A DNA stretch of 64,000 nt from Streptomyces pseudovenezuelae. Lineage in GTDB: Bacteria > Actinomycetota > Actinomycetes > Streptomycetales > Streptomycetaceae. The stretch is taken from contig NZ_KQ948149.1 of assembly GCF_001513955.1 (NCBI RefSeq), forward strand, positions 282,227 through 346,226. The letters are read 5' to 3'. Made by a program: the position numbers and the translations under genes. Below the pieces are notes generated by a model. That model saw nothing but the letters and a program-made list of their open reading frames with translations. It was not told the origin of the DNA and ran no database searches. The stretch's first letter is position 1. The number at the start of each line of letters is the position of its first letter. Shown piece after piece: positions 52,012-59,757 of the stretch.

Positions 52012-52197
52012 AGGGCCTTTCGTTTGGATCAGGCCGGCCGTGAGGTGCGGTGCTTTTCTGCCGACGCGAGCGGGGTCTGGTGCGTGCAGCCGCAAGGCGG
52101 AGGAGGGAGTCGACGCGGAGCGTCGGCGACCGACGACAACGCCGCAGATGGGCGTGCCCAACCCCGCGACGCCGGGCTGATCCAAACGACAGGCCCT
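52012..52197. mobile_element. MITE-like element, 186 bp, 27-bp terminal inverted repeats
   Basis: The left end (52012-52038) begins AGGGCCTTTCGTTTGGATCA. The right end (52171-52197), read on the minus strand, begins AGGGCCTGTCGTTTGGATCA. Arms of 27 bp differ at two positions. The inside codes for nothing credible. Similar short elements are dispersed in other streptomycetes (from memory). No obvious target duplication was seen. Confidence 0.72.
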
Positions 52198-52218
52198 AGG
52201 CCTGAGCACGGCGACCGA

Positions 52219-52236
52219 CTGGCCGGATCCGGCCAG
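52219..52236. promoter_or_regulatory. 18-bp perfect palindrome upstream of the SARP gene
   Basis: CTGGCCGGATCCGGCCAG is a complete palindrome 90 bp before the SARP start. A TATCGT -10-like box lies at 52277-52282. It could be an operator, or half of a hairpin. In GC-rich DNA some such palindromes occur by chance. Confidence 0.35.
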
Positions 52237-52326
52237 GAAAGCGCCGACTGCTTCGTCCGTGGACACCGCCCGTCGATATCGTCGAACACGCATCCGTGGG
52301 GCGGACGGTACGGCGATCGGGGAACG

Positions 52327-55300
52327 ATGCTCCAGGTACGTCTTCTCGGTCCGGTGGAGGTCTGGGAAGGGAACCGACGGGCCCCGCTGGGCGGGGTCAG
52401 ACCCCTGGCGGTGCTGTCCGCACTCGTCGTCCACCTCGGCGAGGTGCTCTCCACCGAACGGCTCGTGGACTGTGTCTGGGACGAGCAGGCGCCCGCCACC
52501 GCCAGCGCCCTCGTCGCCACCCATGTCTCCGCGGTGCGCCGCGCCCTGGCCGGTGTCGGCGAGGCGGAGGTGATCCGCACCCGGCCCCCCGGATACGTCG
52601 CCGATCTCGACGCCTCCCAGGTCGACGCCCGCCGCTTCGAGGACCTGCTCACCTCCGCCCGGACCCGGGCCGCCGAGGCCCGCGCGGACGAGGCCGCCGA
52701 GCTGCTGTCCGAGGCGCTGGGGCTGTGGCGGGGGCAGGAGGCCCTCGAAGGGCTGGGTCAGTCGTTCGCCCGGATCGAGGCGGCCCGGCTGGCCGAACTG
52801 CGGCTGGTCGCCCAGGAGGAGTCCTTCGGGCTCCAGCTGGAGCTCGGCCGCGCGGACCGCACCATCGCGCCCCTGCTCGCGCACGTCGCCGCCCACCCCC
52901 TCCGGGAACGGCCGCGCGGCCAGCTGATGACCGCCCTGTTCCGCACCGGACGGGTCTCCGACGCCCTGCGCGCCTACCAGGAGGGCCGCGAGGTCCTGCG
53001 CGAGGAGCTGGGCATCGACGCCGGGCCGCAACTGCGGGCGCTGCACAAGGCCGTCCTCACCAACGACCCCGCCCTGCTGGGCCCCGGCTCCCCGCCGCAC
53101 GGCTCGGCACGGCTCGGCACGGACGCGCGCTCCCACGATCCGTCCGGCTCCGGCGCACGCTCCCACGACCCCTCGCTGCCCGGCCCCGGCTCCGGCCCGT
53201 CCTCCCGGGAGACCGCCGCCGCATCGAAGGCCCGGCCGCGGACCCCGGACCGTACGGCCTCGACCGGCGGTGCACCCGCCGCGCCGGCTCCGAGACCCGC
53301 CCCCTCCCATCTCCCCCCGGACATAGCCGACTTCGTCGGCCGGTCGGACCAGATCGACTGGGCCGTCACCCTGCTGGGCCGCGTCGACGAGCCCGGCCGC
53401 ACCGCCCCGCCGATCGGGGTCATCTCCGGGCGCTCCGGCACGGGCAAGACCGCGCTCGCCGTGCACGTCGGCCATCGCACCGCGGAACGCTTCCCGGACG
53501 GCCGCCTGTTCGTGGACCTGCGGGCCGCCGACACCGCCCCCCTGCAGCCGGCCGACGCCCTCGCCCGGCTGCTGCGCGCCATGGGCGCGGAACCGGAGAC
53601 GCTGCCCAGCTCCGTCGAGGAACTGACGGGGCTGTACCGCACGTACACCGGGCACCGCCGCATTCTGCTGATCCTCGACAACGCCGCCGGTGAGGCCCAC
53701 GTGCGGCCGCTGCTGCCGCCGGGTCCCGGCTCCGCCGTGCTCGTCACGAGCAGGCGACGGCTGGTGGCGCTGGAGGGCGCGGCGCACCTGGATCTGACCG
53801 TTCCGGACGAGGAGGAGGCGCTGGAACTCCTGCGCCGGGTCGCCGGCCCGGACCGGGTCCGCGCGGAGCCGGAACAGACCGCCGAGATCGTCGCCCTGTG
53901 CGGACGGTTGCCGCTCGCCGTGCGCATCGCCGGGGCACGGCTCGCCGCCCGGCCGCACTGGGTGCCCGGCCGGCTCGCCGCCCGGCTGCGGGACGAGCGG
54001 CTGCGGCTCAACGAACTGCGCGCCGGGGACCTGGAGTTGCGCACCAGCCTCGAACTGGGCTACGCCGACCTCGACCCGCAGGAACAGCGCGCCCTGCGCC
54101 GGCTGGCTCTGCTCGACCTGCCCGACTTCGCGGCCTGGATCGCCGCACCCCTGCTGGACATCGGCACGGAGGAGGCCGAGGAGGCCGTCGAGCGGCTCGT
54201 GGACTGCCACTTCATCGATGTGATCGGCGTGGACGGCACGGGCCGCGGCCGCTACCGCATCCACGACCTGGCCCGTGAACACGCCCGCGAGCGCTGTCTG
54301 TCGGAGGAGAGCGCCGAGGAGCGGGCGGCGGCCGTGCGGCGCCTCGTGGAGTGCTGGCTGGGGCTGGCCGAGAAGGCCGCCGCGCGGGGCCCCGGCGGCG
54401 CGGCGCGGTACTTCCCCGAACCGGCCGCCGTACGGCCCCTGGACCCGGCCGATCCGCGGGCCGAGGAGGAGCTGCTCACCCGGCCCACGGCCTGGTTCGC
54501 CGCCGAACAGGCCGGTCTGCTGGCGGCGGTGGAGTACTGCGCCGACCACGGGATGGACCGCGCGGCCCGGGACCTCGCCGGCGCGCTGATCGCGAGCTCG
54601 GTCGCGCTGTACAACCAGTTCGACGCCTGGTCCCGCTCGCACACCGCGGCCATGGCGGCGGTGCGGCGCAGCGGAGACGGCGAGGGCGAGGCGTGGCTCC
54701 TCACCGGCCTCGGTCAACTGCGCTACGAACAGGACGAGTTCGAGGAGTCGTACGCCTACTTCCGGGACGCGCTACGGCTGTTCGAGGGCCATGACGACGT
54801 CCAGGGCGCGGCCCAGGCCCTGCTCGGCATGGCCACGGCCCGGCGTGAACAGGCCTGCTATCCGGAGGCGTTGGAGCTGCTCGGCCGGGCCCTGGAGGGG
54901 TACGGGCGGCTCGACGACCGCGGTGCCCGGGCCCGGGTGCTCTACGGCCTCGGCTACGTCTACCGGGAACTGGGCGAGGACCCCGCCGCCCGCGAGGCCT
55001 TCGCGCAGGCCCTGGAGCTGTACCGCGCGGAGGACGACAGGCACGGCGAGGCGCTGGTGCTGCGCGCGGTGGCCCTGTGCCACCGTGCGGAAGGGGAGTA
55101 CGCGGACGCCGAGCGGCTGCTGCGGGGCGTGCTGCGGGCCTTCACCGACCTCCACGACTCGTTCGGCGTGATGTACACGGAGCAGTCGCTGGCGAAGGTG
55201 GAGCTGCGGCTCGGGCGCCTGGACGTGTCGCGCGAACGCCTCGGACGGTGCCTGGAGCTGGCCCGGGAGCGGCAGGACCGGTTCGGCGAGGCGCTGGTGC

Positions 55301-55569
55301 TGCGGACGCTGGGCGAGTGGCAGCTGGCCGCCGGTGACGCCGCGAGCGCCCGGGACCCGTTGGAGCGGGCGCTGTCGCTCTGGGAGGCGCTGCGGCTGCC
55401 GCTGTGGCGGGCGCGGACGCTGTGGAACCTGGCGGAGGTGTGGGAGGCCACCGGGGAGAGGGACGCGGCCTCCGGAGCCCGGGCCGAGGCGACGCGCTTC
55501 TTCCGGGAGTCGGGGGCGCGGGAGGCGAGAGAGGCGGGAGAGACAGGGGAGGCACGGGAGCGGCCCTAG
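52327..55569 (+). CDS. AfsR-like SARP regulator (BTAD, NB-ARC, TPR)
   Basis: This 1080-residue regulator has residues 1-95 as an OmpR-type DNA-binding domain (VRLLGPVEVWEG, GVRPLAVLSALVVHLGEVLSTERLVD, then IRTRPPGYVADL). The BTAD domain (about 100-245) has the usual ARLAELRLVAQEESFGLQLELGR and HPLRERPRGQLMTALFRTGRVSDALRAY. After a Ser/Pro-rich linker comes an NB-ARC ATPase with Walker A GRSGTGKTALAVH (about 365-380), then about six TPRs to the C-terminus. SARPs of this class activate secondary-metabolism or development genes. ATG 52327 begins the family-typical MLQVRLLGP, with GGGGAA just before it. A MITE and a palindrome lie in the promoter region. Confidence 0.93.
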   Translation: MLQVRLLGPVEVWEGNRRAPLGGVRPLAVLSALVVHLGEVLSTERLVDCVWDEQAPATASALVATHVSAVRRALAGVGEAEVIRTRPPGYVADLDASQVDARRFEDLLTSARTRAAEARADEAAELLSEALGLWRGQEALEGLGQSFARIEAARLAELRLVAQEESFGLQLELGRADRTIAPLLAHVAAHPLRERPRGQLMTALFRTGRVSDALRAYQEGREVLREELGIDAGPQLRALHKAVLTNDPALLGPGSPPHGSARLGTDARSHDPSGSGARSHDPSLPGPGSGPSSRETAAASKARPRTPDRTASTGGAPAAPAPRPAPSHLPPDIADFVGRSDQIDWAVTLLGRVDEPGRTAPPIGVISGRSGTGKTALAVHVGHRTAERFPDGRLFVDLRAADTAPLQPADALARLLRAMGAEPETLPSSVEELTGLYRTYTGHRRILLILDNAAGEAHVRPLLPPGPGSAVLVTSRRRLVALEGAAHLDLTVPDEEEALELLRRVAGPDRVRAEPEQTAEIVALCGRLPLAVRIAGARLAARPHWVPGRLAARLRDERLRLNELRAGDLELRTSLELGYADLDPQEQRALRRLALLDLPDFAAWIAAPLLDIGTEEAEEAVERLVDCHFIDVIGVDGTGRGRYRIHDLAREHARERCLSEESAEERAAAVRRLVECWLGLAEKAAARGPGGAARYFPEPAAVRPLDPADPRAEEELLTRPTAWFAAEQAGLLAAVEYCADHGMDRAARDLAGALIASSVALYNQFDAWSRSHTAAMAAVRRSGDGEGEAWLLTGLGQLRYEQDEFEESYAYFRDALRLFEGHDDVQGAAQALLGMATARREQACYPEALELLGRALEGYGRLDDRGARARVLYGLGYVYRELGEDPAAREAFAQALELYRAEDDRHGEALVLRAVALCHRAEGEYADAERLLRGVLRAFTDLHDSFGVMYTEQSLAKVELRLGRLDVSRERLGRCLELARERQDRFGEALVLRTLGEWQLAAGDAASARDPLERALSLWEALRLPLWRARTLWNLAEVWEATGERDAASGARAEATRFFRESGAREAREAGETGEARERP

Positions 55570-55668
55570 ACGGGACGGAGGGCGCCACGAGGACGCCGCG
55601 GAACCCCTGGTCCGGCGCTTGCAGGCGATCTGCAGAGCAATTGCAGAGCCCCCCGGGAAGCTCTTCCC

Positions 55669-56334
55669 GTGACCGACATCATCACGCTCGCGGACCCCAG
55701 GGTTGCCGCGGTGACGCACGACGAGTGCGGCGAACCGCTCGTCGACCTGCGGGAGGAGGGGCAGTTGCTCCTCGACACCCGGCAGGCCGACGACGACGGG
55801 AGCTACGCCCATCTGAGGGCCGGTGCGCTGCAGCGGCTCCTGCGGGCGCAGCGGCTGCTGCCCGCGGGGATCCGGTTGCTGGTCGTCGAGGGGTACCGGC
55901 CGCCCGACCTCCAGCGCCGGTACTTCGAGCAGTACGCGGCGACCATGCGGCGGGACCACCCGGACGCGGCTCCCGAGCGGATCCGCGAGCTGGCGAGCGC
56001 GTACATCTCGCCGCCGGAGGTCGCCCCGCACGTCAGCGGCGGCGCGGTCGACCTGACCCTGTGCGACCACGCCGGCCGCGAACTGCCGCTCGGCACCGAG
56101 GTCAACGCCACCCCGGAGGAGAGCGCGGGCGCCTGCCGCACCGACGCGCCCGGCATCGGCCCCGAGGCACGCGAGTACCGGGCCCTGCTGGGCCGGGTGC
56201 TGAGCGCGACCGGGTTCGTCAACTACCCGACGGAGTGGTGGCACTGGTCGTACGGCGACCGGTACTGGGCCCTGCTGCGCCGGGTACCGGCCGCCCGCTA
56301 CGGCCCCGCGGACCCGCCCCGCCCTCCGGCCTGA
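55669..56334 (+). CDS. D-alanyl-D-alanine dipeptidase, VanX-like (M15D)
   Basis: This 221-residue zinc dipeptidase would cleave D-Ala-D-Ala. Active-site residues are in place: Arg77 (VVEGYRPPDLQ), zinc His121 and Asp128 (PHVSGGAVDLTL), the base Glu189 and zinc His192 (PTEWWHWSYGD). The usual Ser-Arg-Gly before the zinc motif is Val-Ser-Gly-Gly here. There is no signal peptide, so it is cytoplasmic. No VanHA or VanRS genes are near, so a role in D-Ala turnover rather than glycopeptide resistance seems more likely. GTG 55669 has GGAAG 9 nt upstream. It lies 99 bp after the SARP gene. Confidence 0.88.
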   Translation: MTDIITLADPRVAAVTHDECGEPLVDLREEGQLLLDTRQADDDGSYAHLRAGALQRLLRAQRLLPAGIRLLVVEGYRPPDLQRRYFEQYAATMRRDHPDAAPERIRELASAYISPPEVAPHVSGGAVDLTLCDHAGRELPLGTEVNATPEESAGACRTDAPGIGPEAREYRALLGRVLSATGFVNYPTEWWHWSYGDRYWALLRRVPAARYGPADPPRPPA

Positions 56335-56383
56335 CCACCGGAGCGGGGCGGCGCACGACGACCGCAGTGAGAAGACGCCGCGA

Positions 56384-56409
56384 GGGATCACCGCAAGGGA
56401 TCACCGCAA
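56384..56409 (+). repeat. tandem 13-bp repeat upstream of ECF sigma gene
   Basis: GGGATCACCGCAA is present twice, head to tail, ending 11 bp before the sigma factor start; the ribosome site GGGGGAAAG follows at once. It may be replication slippage or a tandem binding site. Confidence 0.6.
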
Positions 56410-56420
56410 GGGGGAAAGAG

Positions 56421-56957
56421 ATGCAGCACAGCCACGCCACCTGTCCACCACCACCGCGCGAGGCCGACGACCGGATGAGCCCGGGGGACTTCGACGCGTC
56501 CTTCACGGCCGACATGCCACGCCTGCGACGACGGCTGCTGGCCCTGACGGGCAATCCGTACGACGCCGACGACCTGCTCCAGGAGACCTATCTGCGGCTC
56601 TCCCGGCGGGCCCGCTCCCAGAGCCTGGCACAGCAGCAGCACCCGTACGCCTACACCTGCGCGGTCGCCCTCAACCTGCTGCGCGACTCCTGGCAGCACC
56701 CCTCCCGTCGCGAGCGCACCACGGACCAGCTGCCCGAAGCCGGCTGGGACGGCGGACTCGACTCCTACGAGGCCTCCGCGACGGCGCTCGCGCTGCTCGG
56801 CATGCTCTCCGAGAAGGAGGCCGCCGCGGTGATCCTCGTCGATCTGGAGGGACTCACCCACGACACGGCAGGGGAGCGGCTCGGCGCCCACCGCGGCACG
56901 GTCCAGCGCAACCGTCTGCGCGGCCTCGCCAAGATGCGTGCCGCCCTCCACCACTAG
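56421..56957 (+). CDS. ECF-type RNA polymerase sigma factor
   Basis: This 178-residue sigma factor has region 2 as FTADMPRLRRRLLALTGNPYDADDLLQETYLRLSRRA and PYAYTCAVALNLLRDSW. Region 4 is LLGMLSEKEAAAVILVDLEGLTHDTAGERLGAHRGTVQRNRLRGLAKMRAAL, with a recognition helix that differs from the common SRxxRAR pattern (Gln-Arg-Asn-Arg). No anti-sigma gene is adjacent. ATG 56421 has GGGGGAAAG just upstream. The NlpC/P60 gene follows, behind a strong hairpin. It may serve an envelope response. Confidence 0.88.
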   Translation: MQHSHATCPPPPREADDRMSPGDFDASFTADMPRLRRRLLALTGNPYDADDLLQETYLRLSRRARSQSLAQQQHPYAYTCAVALNLLRDSWQHPSRRERTTDQLPEAGWDGGLDSYEASATALALLGMLSEKEAAAVILVDLEGLTHDTAGERLGAHRGTVQRNRLRGLAKMRAALHH

Positions 56958-56959
56958 CC

Positions 56960-56998
56960 CGGATGGCACACCCCCACGGGGGTGGGGTGTGCCATCCG
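56960..56998. terminator. strong hairpin after ECF sigma gene
   Basis: Arms CGGATGGCACACCCCC (from 56960) and GGTGGGGTGTGCCATCCG (to 56998) form an 18-bp stem starting 3 bp after the sigma stop codon. It should terminate the sigma transcript and separate it from the NlpC gene. Confidence 0.8.
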
Positions 56999-57032
56999 TG
57001 TCTCCCACCGTGTCTCCCACCGTGTCTCCCAC
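56997..57032 (+). repeat. three tandem copies of a 12-bp unit
   Basis: CGTGTCTCCCAC occurs three times in a row directly behind the terminator hairpin and 50 bp before the NlpC start. The repeats lie in the untranslated leader or promoter of the NlpC gene. Confidence 0.75.
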
Positions 57033-57081
57033 CGGCGTCACCGGCATCCCGCCGACGCCACCTCGACGAAGGAAGAGTCCC

Positions 57082-58227
57082 TTGCAGACCACCTGCACGC
57101 GCCGCCGGACCAGCGGCGCGATCCTGGGCGCCTCGGCCCTGGCGCTCACCGCGTTCTTCTCCGCCCCGGCCCACGCCGCCCCGGCCGCCGCGGACGCCGA
57201 CTGCGGTGTCCTCGCGTCCGGCGCCTCGGCCACCGCGCAGGCCGCCGTCGACGCCGCCTGTTCGCAGATCGGCGTCTGGTACAGCTGGGGCGGCGGCCAC
57301 GCGGCCACCCCCGGCGCCAGCTACGGCTTCTACGACGGCTCCGACCCGGACAGCCTCCACGACGGCGAGCGCAAGGGCTTCGACTGCTCGGGCCTGATGC
57401 GGTACGCCTACTACCGGGCGACCGGCAAGGACCTGCTCAACGGCACGGCCGACGACCAGTTCCACACCTCTCAGGCCTCCGCCCGGTTCTCCGCCGGGCA
57501 GGGCACCGCCCCGCTGGTGCCGGGCGACCTGATGTTCTGGGGCAGCGGGCACATCCACCATGTCGCCATGTACCTGGGCGGCGGCCAGATGGTCGAGGCC
57601 TACGAGTCGGGCACCCACATCAGGGTCACCTCCGTGCGCACCGGCGGCGACTACGCGGGCGCGGTCCGGATCAACGGCTCCGGCACCCCCGTCCCGCCGC
57701 CCGCGAACGGCGGCACGGTCTTCGAGACCTGGGGCACCGGCGTGCGCACGCACCGGTCGCCGAGCGTGGGCTCCGCCGTCGTCGACACCTTCGCCGGGCC
57801 GACCCAGGTGTCCGTCCAGTGCCAGCAGCACGCGGAGACCGTGACCGCCGAGGGCTACACCAACGACGCCTGGGCCAAGCTCGCCGACGGCTCGTGGGTG
57901 ACCAACATCTACATCAAGGGCCCGGCCTGGCTGCCCGGCATCCCGGACTGCGGCGGCAGCAGCACCCCGCCGCCGTCCGGCGGCAGCAAGGCGTTCCAGA
58001 CCTGGGGCACCGGGGTGCGCACCCACAGCGAGCCCAACGTCAACGCCGGCGTGGTCGACTACTTCGCCCAGCCGACCACGGTCAACGTGGTCTGCCAGAA
58101 GCACGCCCAGGAGGTCACGGCCGAGGGCTACACCAACGACGCCTGGTCGAAGCTGACCGACGGCTCGTGGGTGACCAACATCTACATCAAGGGCCCGGCC
58201 TGGCTGGACGGCGTGGCCACCTGCTGA
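57082..58227 (+). CDS. secreted NlpC/P60 peptidoglycan hydrolase with two C-terminal repeats
   Basis: This 381-residue secreted protein has a Sec signal peptide cleaved after about residue 32 (SAPAHA). The NlpC/P60 domain has catalytic Cys102 (KGFDCSGLMRYAYY), VPGDLMFWG and His160 (HIHHVAMYLGGG). It is followed by two near-identical ~70-residue SH3-like modules (FETWGTGVRTHRSPSVG and FQTWGTGVRTHSEPNVN, each ending WVTNIYIKGPAWL). The predicted activity is a gamma-D-Glu-diamino-acid endopeptidase on stem peptides. TTG 57082 is the start: GGAAGAG is 8 nt upstream, and the protein then opens with MQTTCTRRRT and a full signal peptide. The longer frame crosses the terminator and repeats and is not coding. 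Confidence 0.9.
   Translation: MQTTCTRRRTSGAILGASALALTAFFSAPAHAAPAAADADCGVLASGASATAQAAVDAACSQIGVWYSWGGGHAATPGASYGFYDGSDPDSLHDGERKGFDCSGLMRYAYYRATGKDLLNGTADDQFHTSQASARFSAGQGTAPLVPGDLMFWGSGHIHHVAMYLGGGQMVEAYESGTHIRVTSVRTGGDYAGAVRINGSGTPVPPPANGGTVFETWGTGVRTHRSPSVGSAVVDTFAGPTQVSVQCQQHAETVTAEGYTNDAWAKLADGSWVTNIYIKGPAWLPGIPDCGGSSTPPPSGGSKAFQTWGTGVRTHSEPNVNAGVVDYFAQPTTVNVVCQKHAQEVTAEGYTNDAWSKLTDGSWVTNIYIKGPAWLDGVATC
57721..58205 (+). repeat. internal duplication of ~212 bp in the NlpC gene
   Basis: Units 57721-57933 and 57994-58205 encode the two SH3-like modules. They are joined by a Gly/Ser/Pro linker. Stretches such as GAGGGCTACACCAACGACGC are identical in both, which indicates recent duplication or homogenisation. 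Confidence 0.75.
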
Positions 58228-58248
58228 CCCCACCCCCCACCCCCACCT

Positions 58249-58280
58249 GTCCGGGCCGGCCGCGCACGGCCGGCCCGGAC
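58249..58280. terminator. bidirectional hairpin between NlpC and GT-C-like genes
   Basis: Arms GTCCGGGCCGGCCG (58249-58262) and CGGCCGGCCCGGAC (58267-58280) form a perfect 14-bp stem with a CGCA loop, midway between convergent stop codons. Confidence 0.82.
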
Positions 58281-58287
58281 GGGGTCC

Positions 58288-59643
58288 TCACCACCCCGTG
58301 AGCAACAGGTGGTTGAGGAGCAGCGCCAGCACGGCCTGCCCGGCGAGCCAGCCGCGCGCCCCCGTCAGAAAGGCGCACGCGGGCAGCAGCCACGCGGCGA
58401 ACGGCAGCCAGATCCGCTCGGTCTCCGCCTTGCTCATCCCGGACAGGTCGGCGACGAGCAGCGCCAGGAGCGCGCTCAGCACCAGCAGACAGAGCCGGAG
58501 ATCGCCACGCTCCGACCACCTGGTCCAGGGGCGCGGGGCACCGCGCGACCAGCGCCCGCCGTGCCACAGCCGAACGACGGTCCGCCGCACCCCCGCCACC
58601 GTCGCCGGCCCCACGATCAGCACCGTGCACGCCAGGTTCGCCCACACCCAGTACCCGTACGGCCGGACCCCGCCCGCCCCCTGGTAGTACCGCGTCACCA
58701 GCAGCCGGTACCCCTCCCACCAGGCGAACCCCGACACGGTGAACAGCACCGGCACGACCACGAAACCGGCCAGGGCGAACAGCAGCGGGCGACGGGCGGA
58801 GCCCAGCAGCAGCACCGCCCCCGCGACGACGGCCAGGAGGGTCAGGCCGTACGACAGGTACACGGTCAGACCGAACAGCAGCCCGGAGCAGAAGCCGTAC
58901 GGTCCCGGCCGGAACCCCCGCACCGCGAGGGCGAGCAGGGTCACCGCCCACGCGGCCACCGCCGCGAAGTACCCGTCGGCCGACGTGCCCACCCACACCG
59001 CGGCCGGGGCCAGCACCAGGAAGGGCGCGGCGCGGCGGGCGAGCGACTCGTCGGTGAGGGTCCGTACGGCGATCAGGACCGCGACCGCCGCGGTCGTGCC
59101 GACGGTGATGCACCAGGTCCCCGCCCAGCCCCCGCCGCCGAGCCCGGCCCGGTCGAGCAGGACGAAGGTGAGGGTCGCGCCCGGGGGATGCCCGGCGACA
59201 TGGGCGCCCCAGTTGTCCGGCGAGTCGATCAGGATGTGCCCGGTGAAGTCCCGCAGGGCCGCCGGGATGTCGTGGAAGCGACCGACGGCCCGCAGGTACT
59301 CGTTCCTCGTGGTGAGCTGCTCGGCGACGCCCCGGTGCCAGCCGTCCACGAGGGCCAGGGACCACGTCCAGGCCATGCCCGCGCCCCAGACGGCGAGCAG
59401 CAGGGGTCGCCAGGGGAGCCGGGCGGCGAGCGAGGGGCCGTGGACCACCACGGCGGCCGCGACGACCAGCGCGGCCGGGGTGCCGGGGCCGAGGTGAGGG
59501 TCCCAGCTCGCCAGCAGGGGCGGCCAGCCGACCCGCAGCGAGCCGTTGCGGTGCTGGATCGCCGTGCCGACCAGGACGGCGGTCAGCACGAGGAGCGCGG
59601 CGCACACGGCCGCGTACAGGTCACGAAGGAGGTCCCGGTTCAC
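58288..59643 (-). CDS. polytopic membrane protein, GT-C glycosyltransferase-like
   Basis: This 451-residue protein has about 11-12 hydrophobic helices. The first extracytoplasmic loop contains DNWGAHVAGHPPGATLTFVLLDRAG. Such a His-Pro-Pro-Gly segment with nearby acidic residues is common in polyprenol-dependent GT-C sugar transferases, but a clear Asp-Asp or Asp-Glu catalytic pair was not identified. The C-terminal loop has LSGMSKAETERIWLPFAAWLLP, typical of actinobacterial members. The start chosen is GTG 59643 (NRDLLRDLYAAV). It is divergent from the molybdopterin oxidoreductase gene (114 bp). The substrate is unknown. Confidence 0.72.
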   Translation of the reverse strand: MNRDLLRDLYAAVCAALLVLTAVLVGTAIQHRNGSLRVGWPPLLASWDPHLGPGTPAALVVAAAVVVHGPSLAARLPWRPLLLAVWGAGMAWTWSLALVDGWHRGVAEQLTTRNEYLRAVGRFHDIPAALRDFTGHILIDSPDNWGAHVAGHPPGATLTFVLLDRAGLGGGGWAGTWCITVGTTAAVAVLIAVRTLTDESLARRAAPFLVLAPAAVWVGTSADGYFAAVAAWAVTLLALAVRGFRPGPYGFCSGLLFGLTVYLSYGLTLLAVVAGAVLLLGSARRPLLFALAGFVVVPVLFTVSGFAWWEGYRLLVTRYYQGAGGVRPYGYWVWANLACTVLIVGPATVAGVRRTVVRLWHGGRWSRGAPRPWTRWSERGDLRLCLLVLSALLALLVADLSGMSKAETERIWLPFAAWLLPACAFLTGARGWLAGQAVLALLLNHLLLTGW

Positions 59644-59757
59644 CCGGACGACGCTAGGCCGCACGTCCACCGCCGGACGGCTGACATGCGAGGACGTCAG
59701 AGTTTCGTCATGGTTCGCGGGCCCGTTGACGGGGTGGCGCGGGCCTACCGTCGGGAC

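Larger units (their letters stand above)
51633..52326. other. 694-bp gene-free region between divergent genes
   Basis: No convincing gene was found. From left to right it holds an inverted repeat GAGGGAA-ACG-TTCCCTC (51709-51725), a possible operator 77 bp from the flippase-like start; a GC-rich hairpin with arms around CAGCCGTCCCTCA and TGAGGGGCGGCTG (51898-51925); a 186-bp MITE-like element (52012-52197); and an 18-bp palindrome close to the SARP gene. An open frame runs from 51925 into the SARP gene through the MITE, but it has no ribosome site and no codon pattern of a real N-terminus. Confidence 0.6.

Noticed and set aside
51925-52326. Longer N-terminus of the SARP regulator
   Set aside because: The frame is open, but it crosses the MITE, has no ribosome site, and the family N-terminus begins at MLQVRLLGP.
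55669-56334. Vancomycin resistance cluster
   Set aside because: Only a VanX-like gene is present. VanH, VanA, VanR and VanS are absent and the neighbours are unrelated.
56384-57032. CRISPR-like array
   Set aside because: The 12- and 13-bp tandem repeats are head to tail with no spacers, and no cas genes are present.
57000-57081. c-di-AMP (ydaO) riboswitch before the NlpC/P60 gene
   Set aside because: Such riboswitches often precede wall hydrolase genes in actinobacteria, but the leader here is only about 80 nt of repeats and lacks the conserved core.
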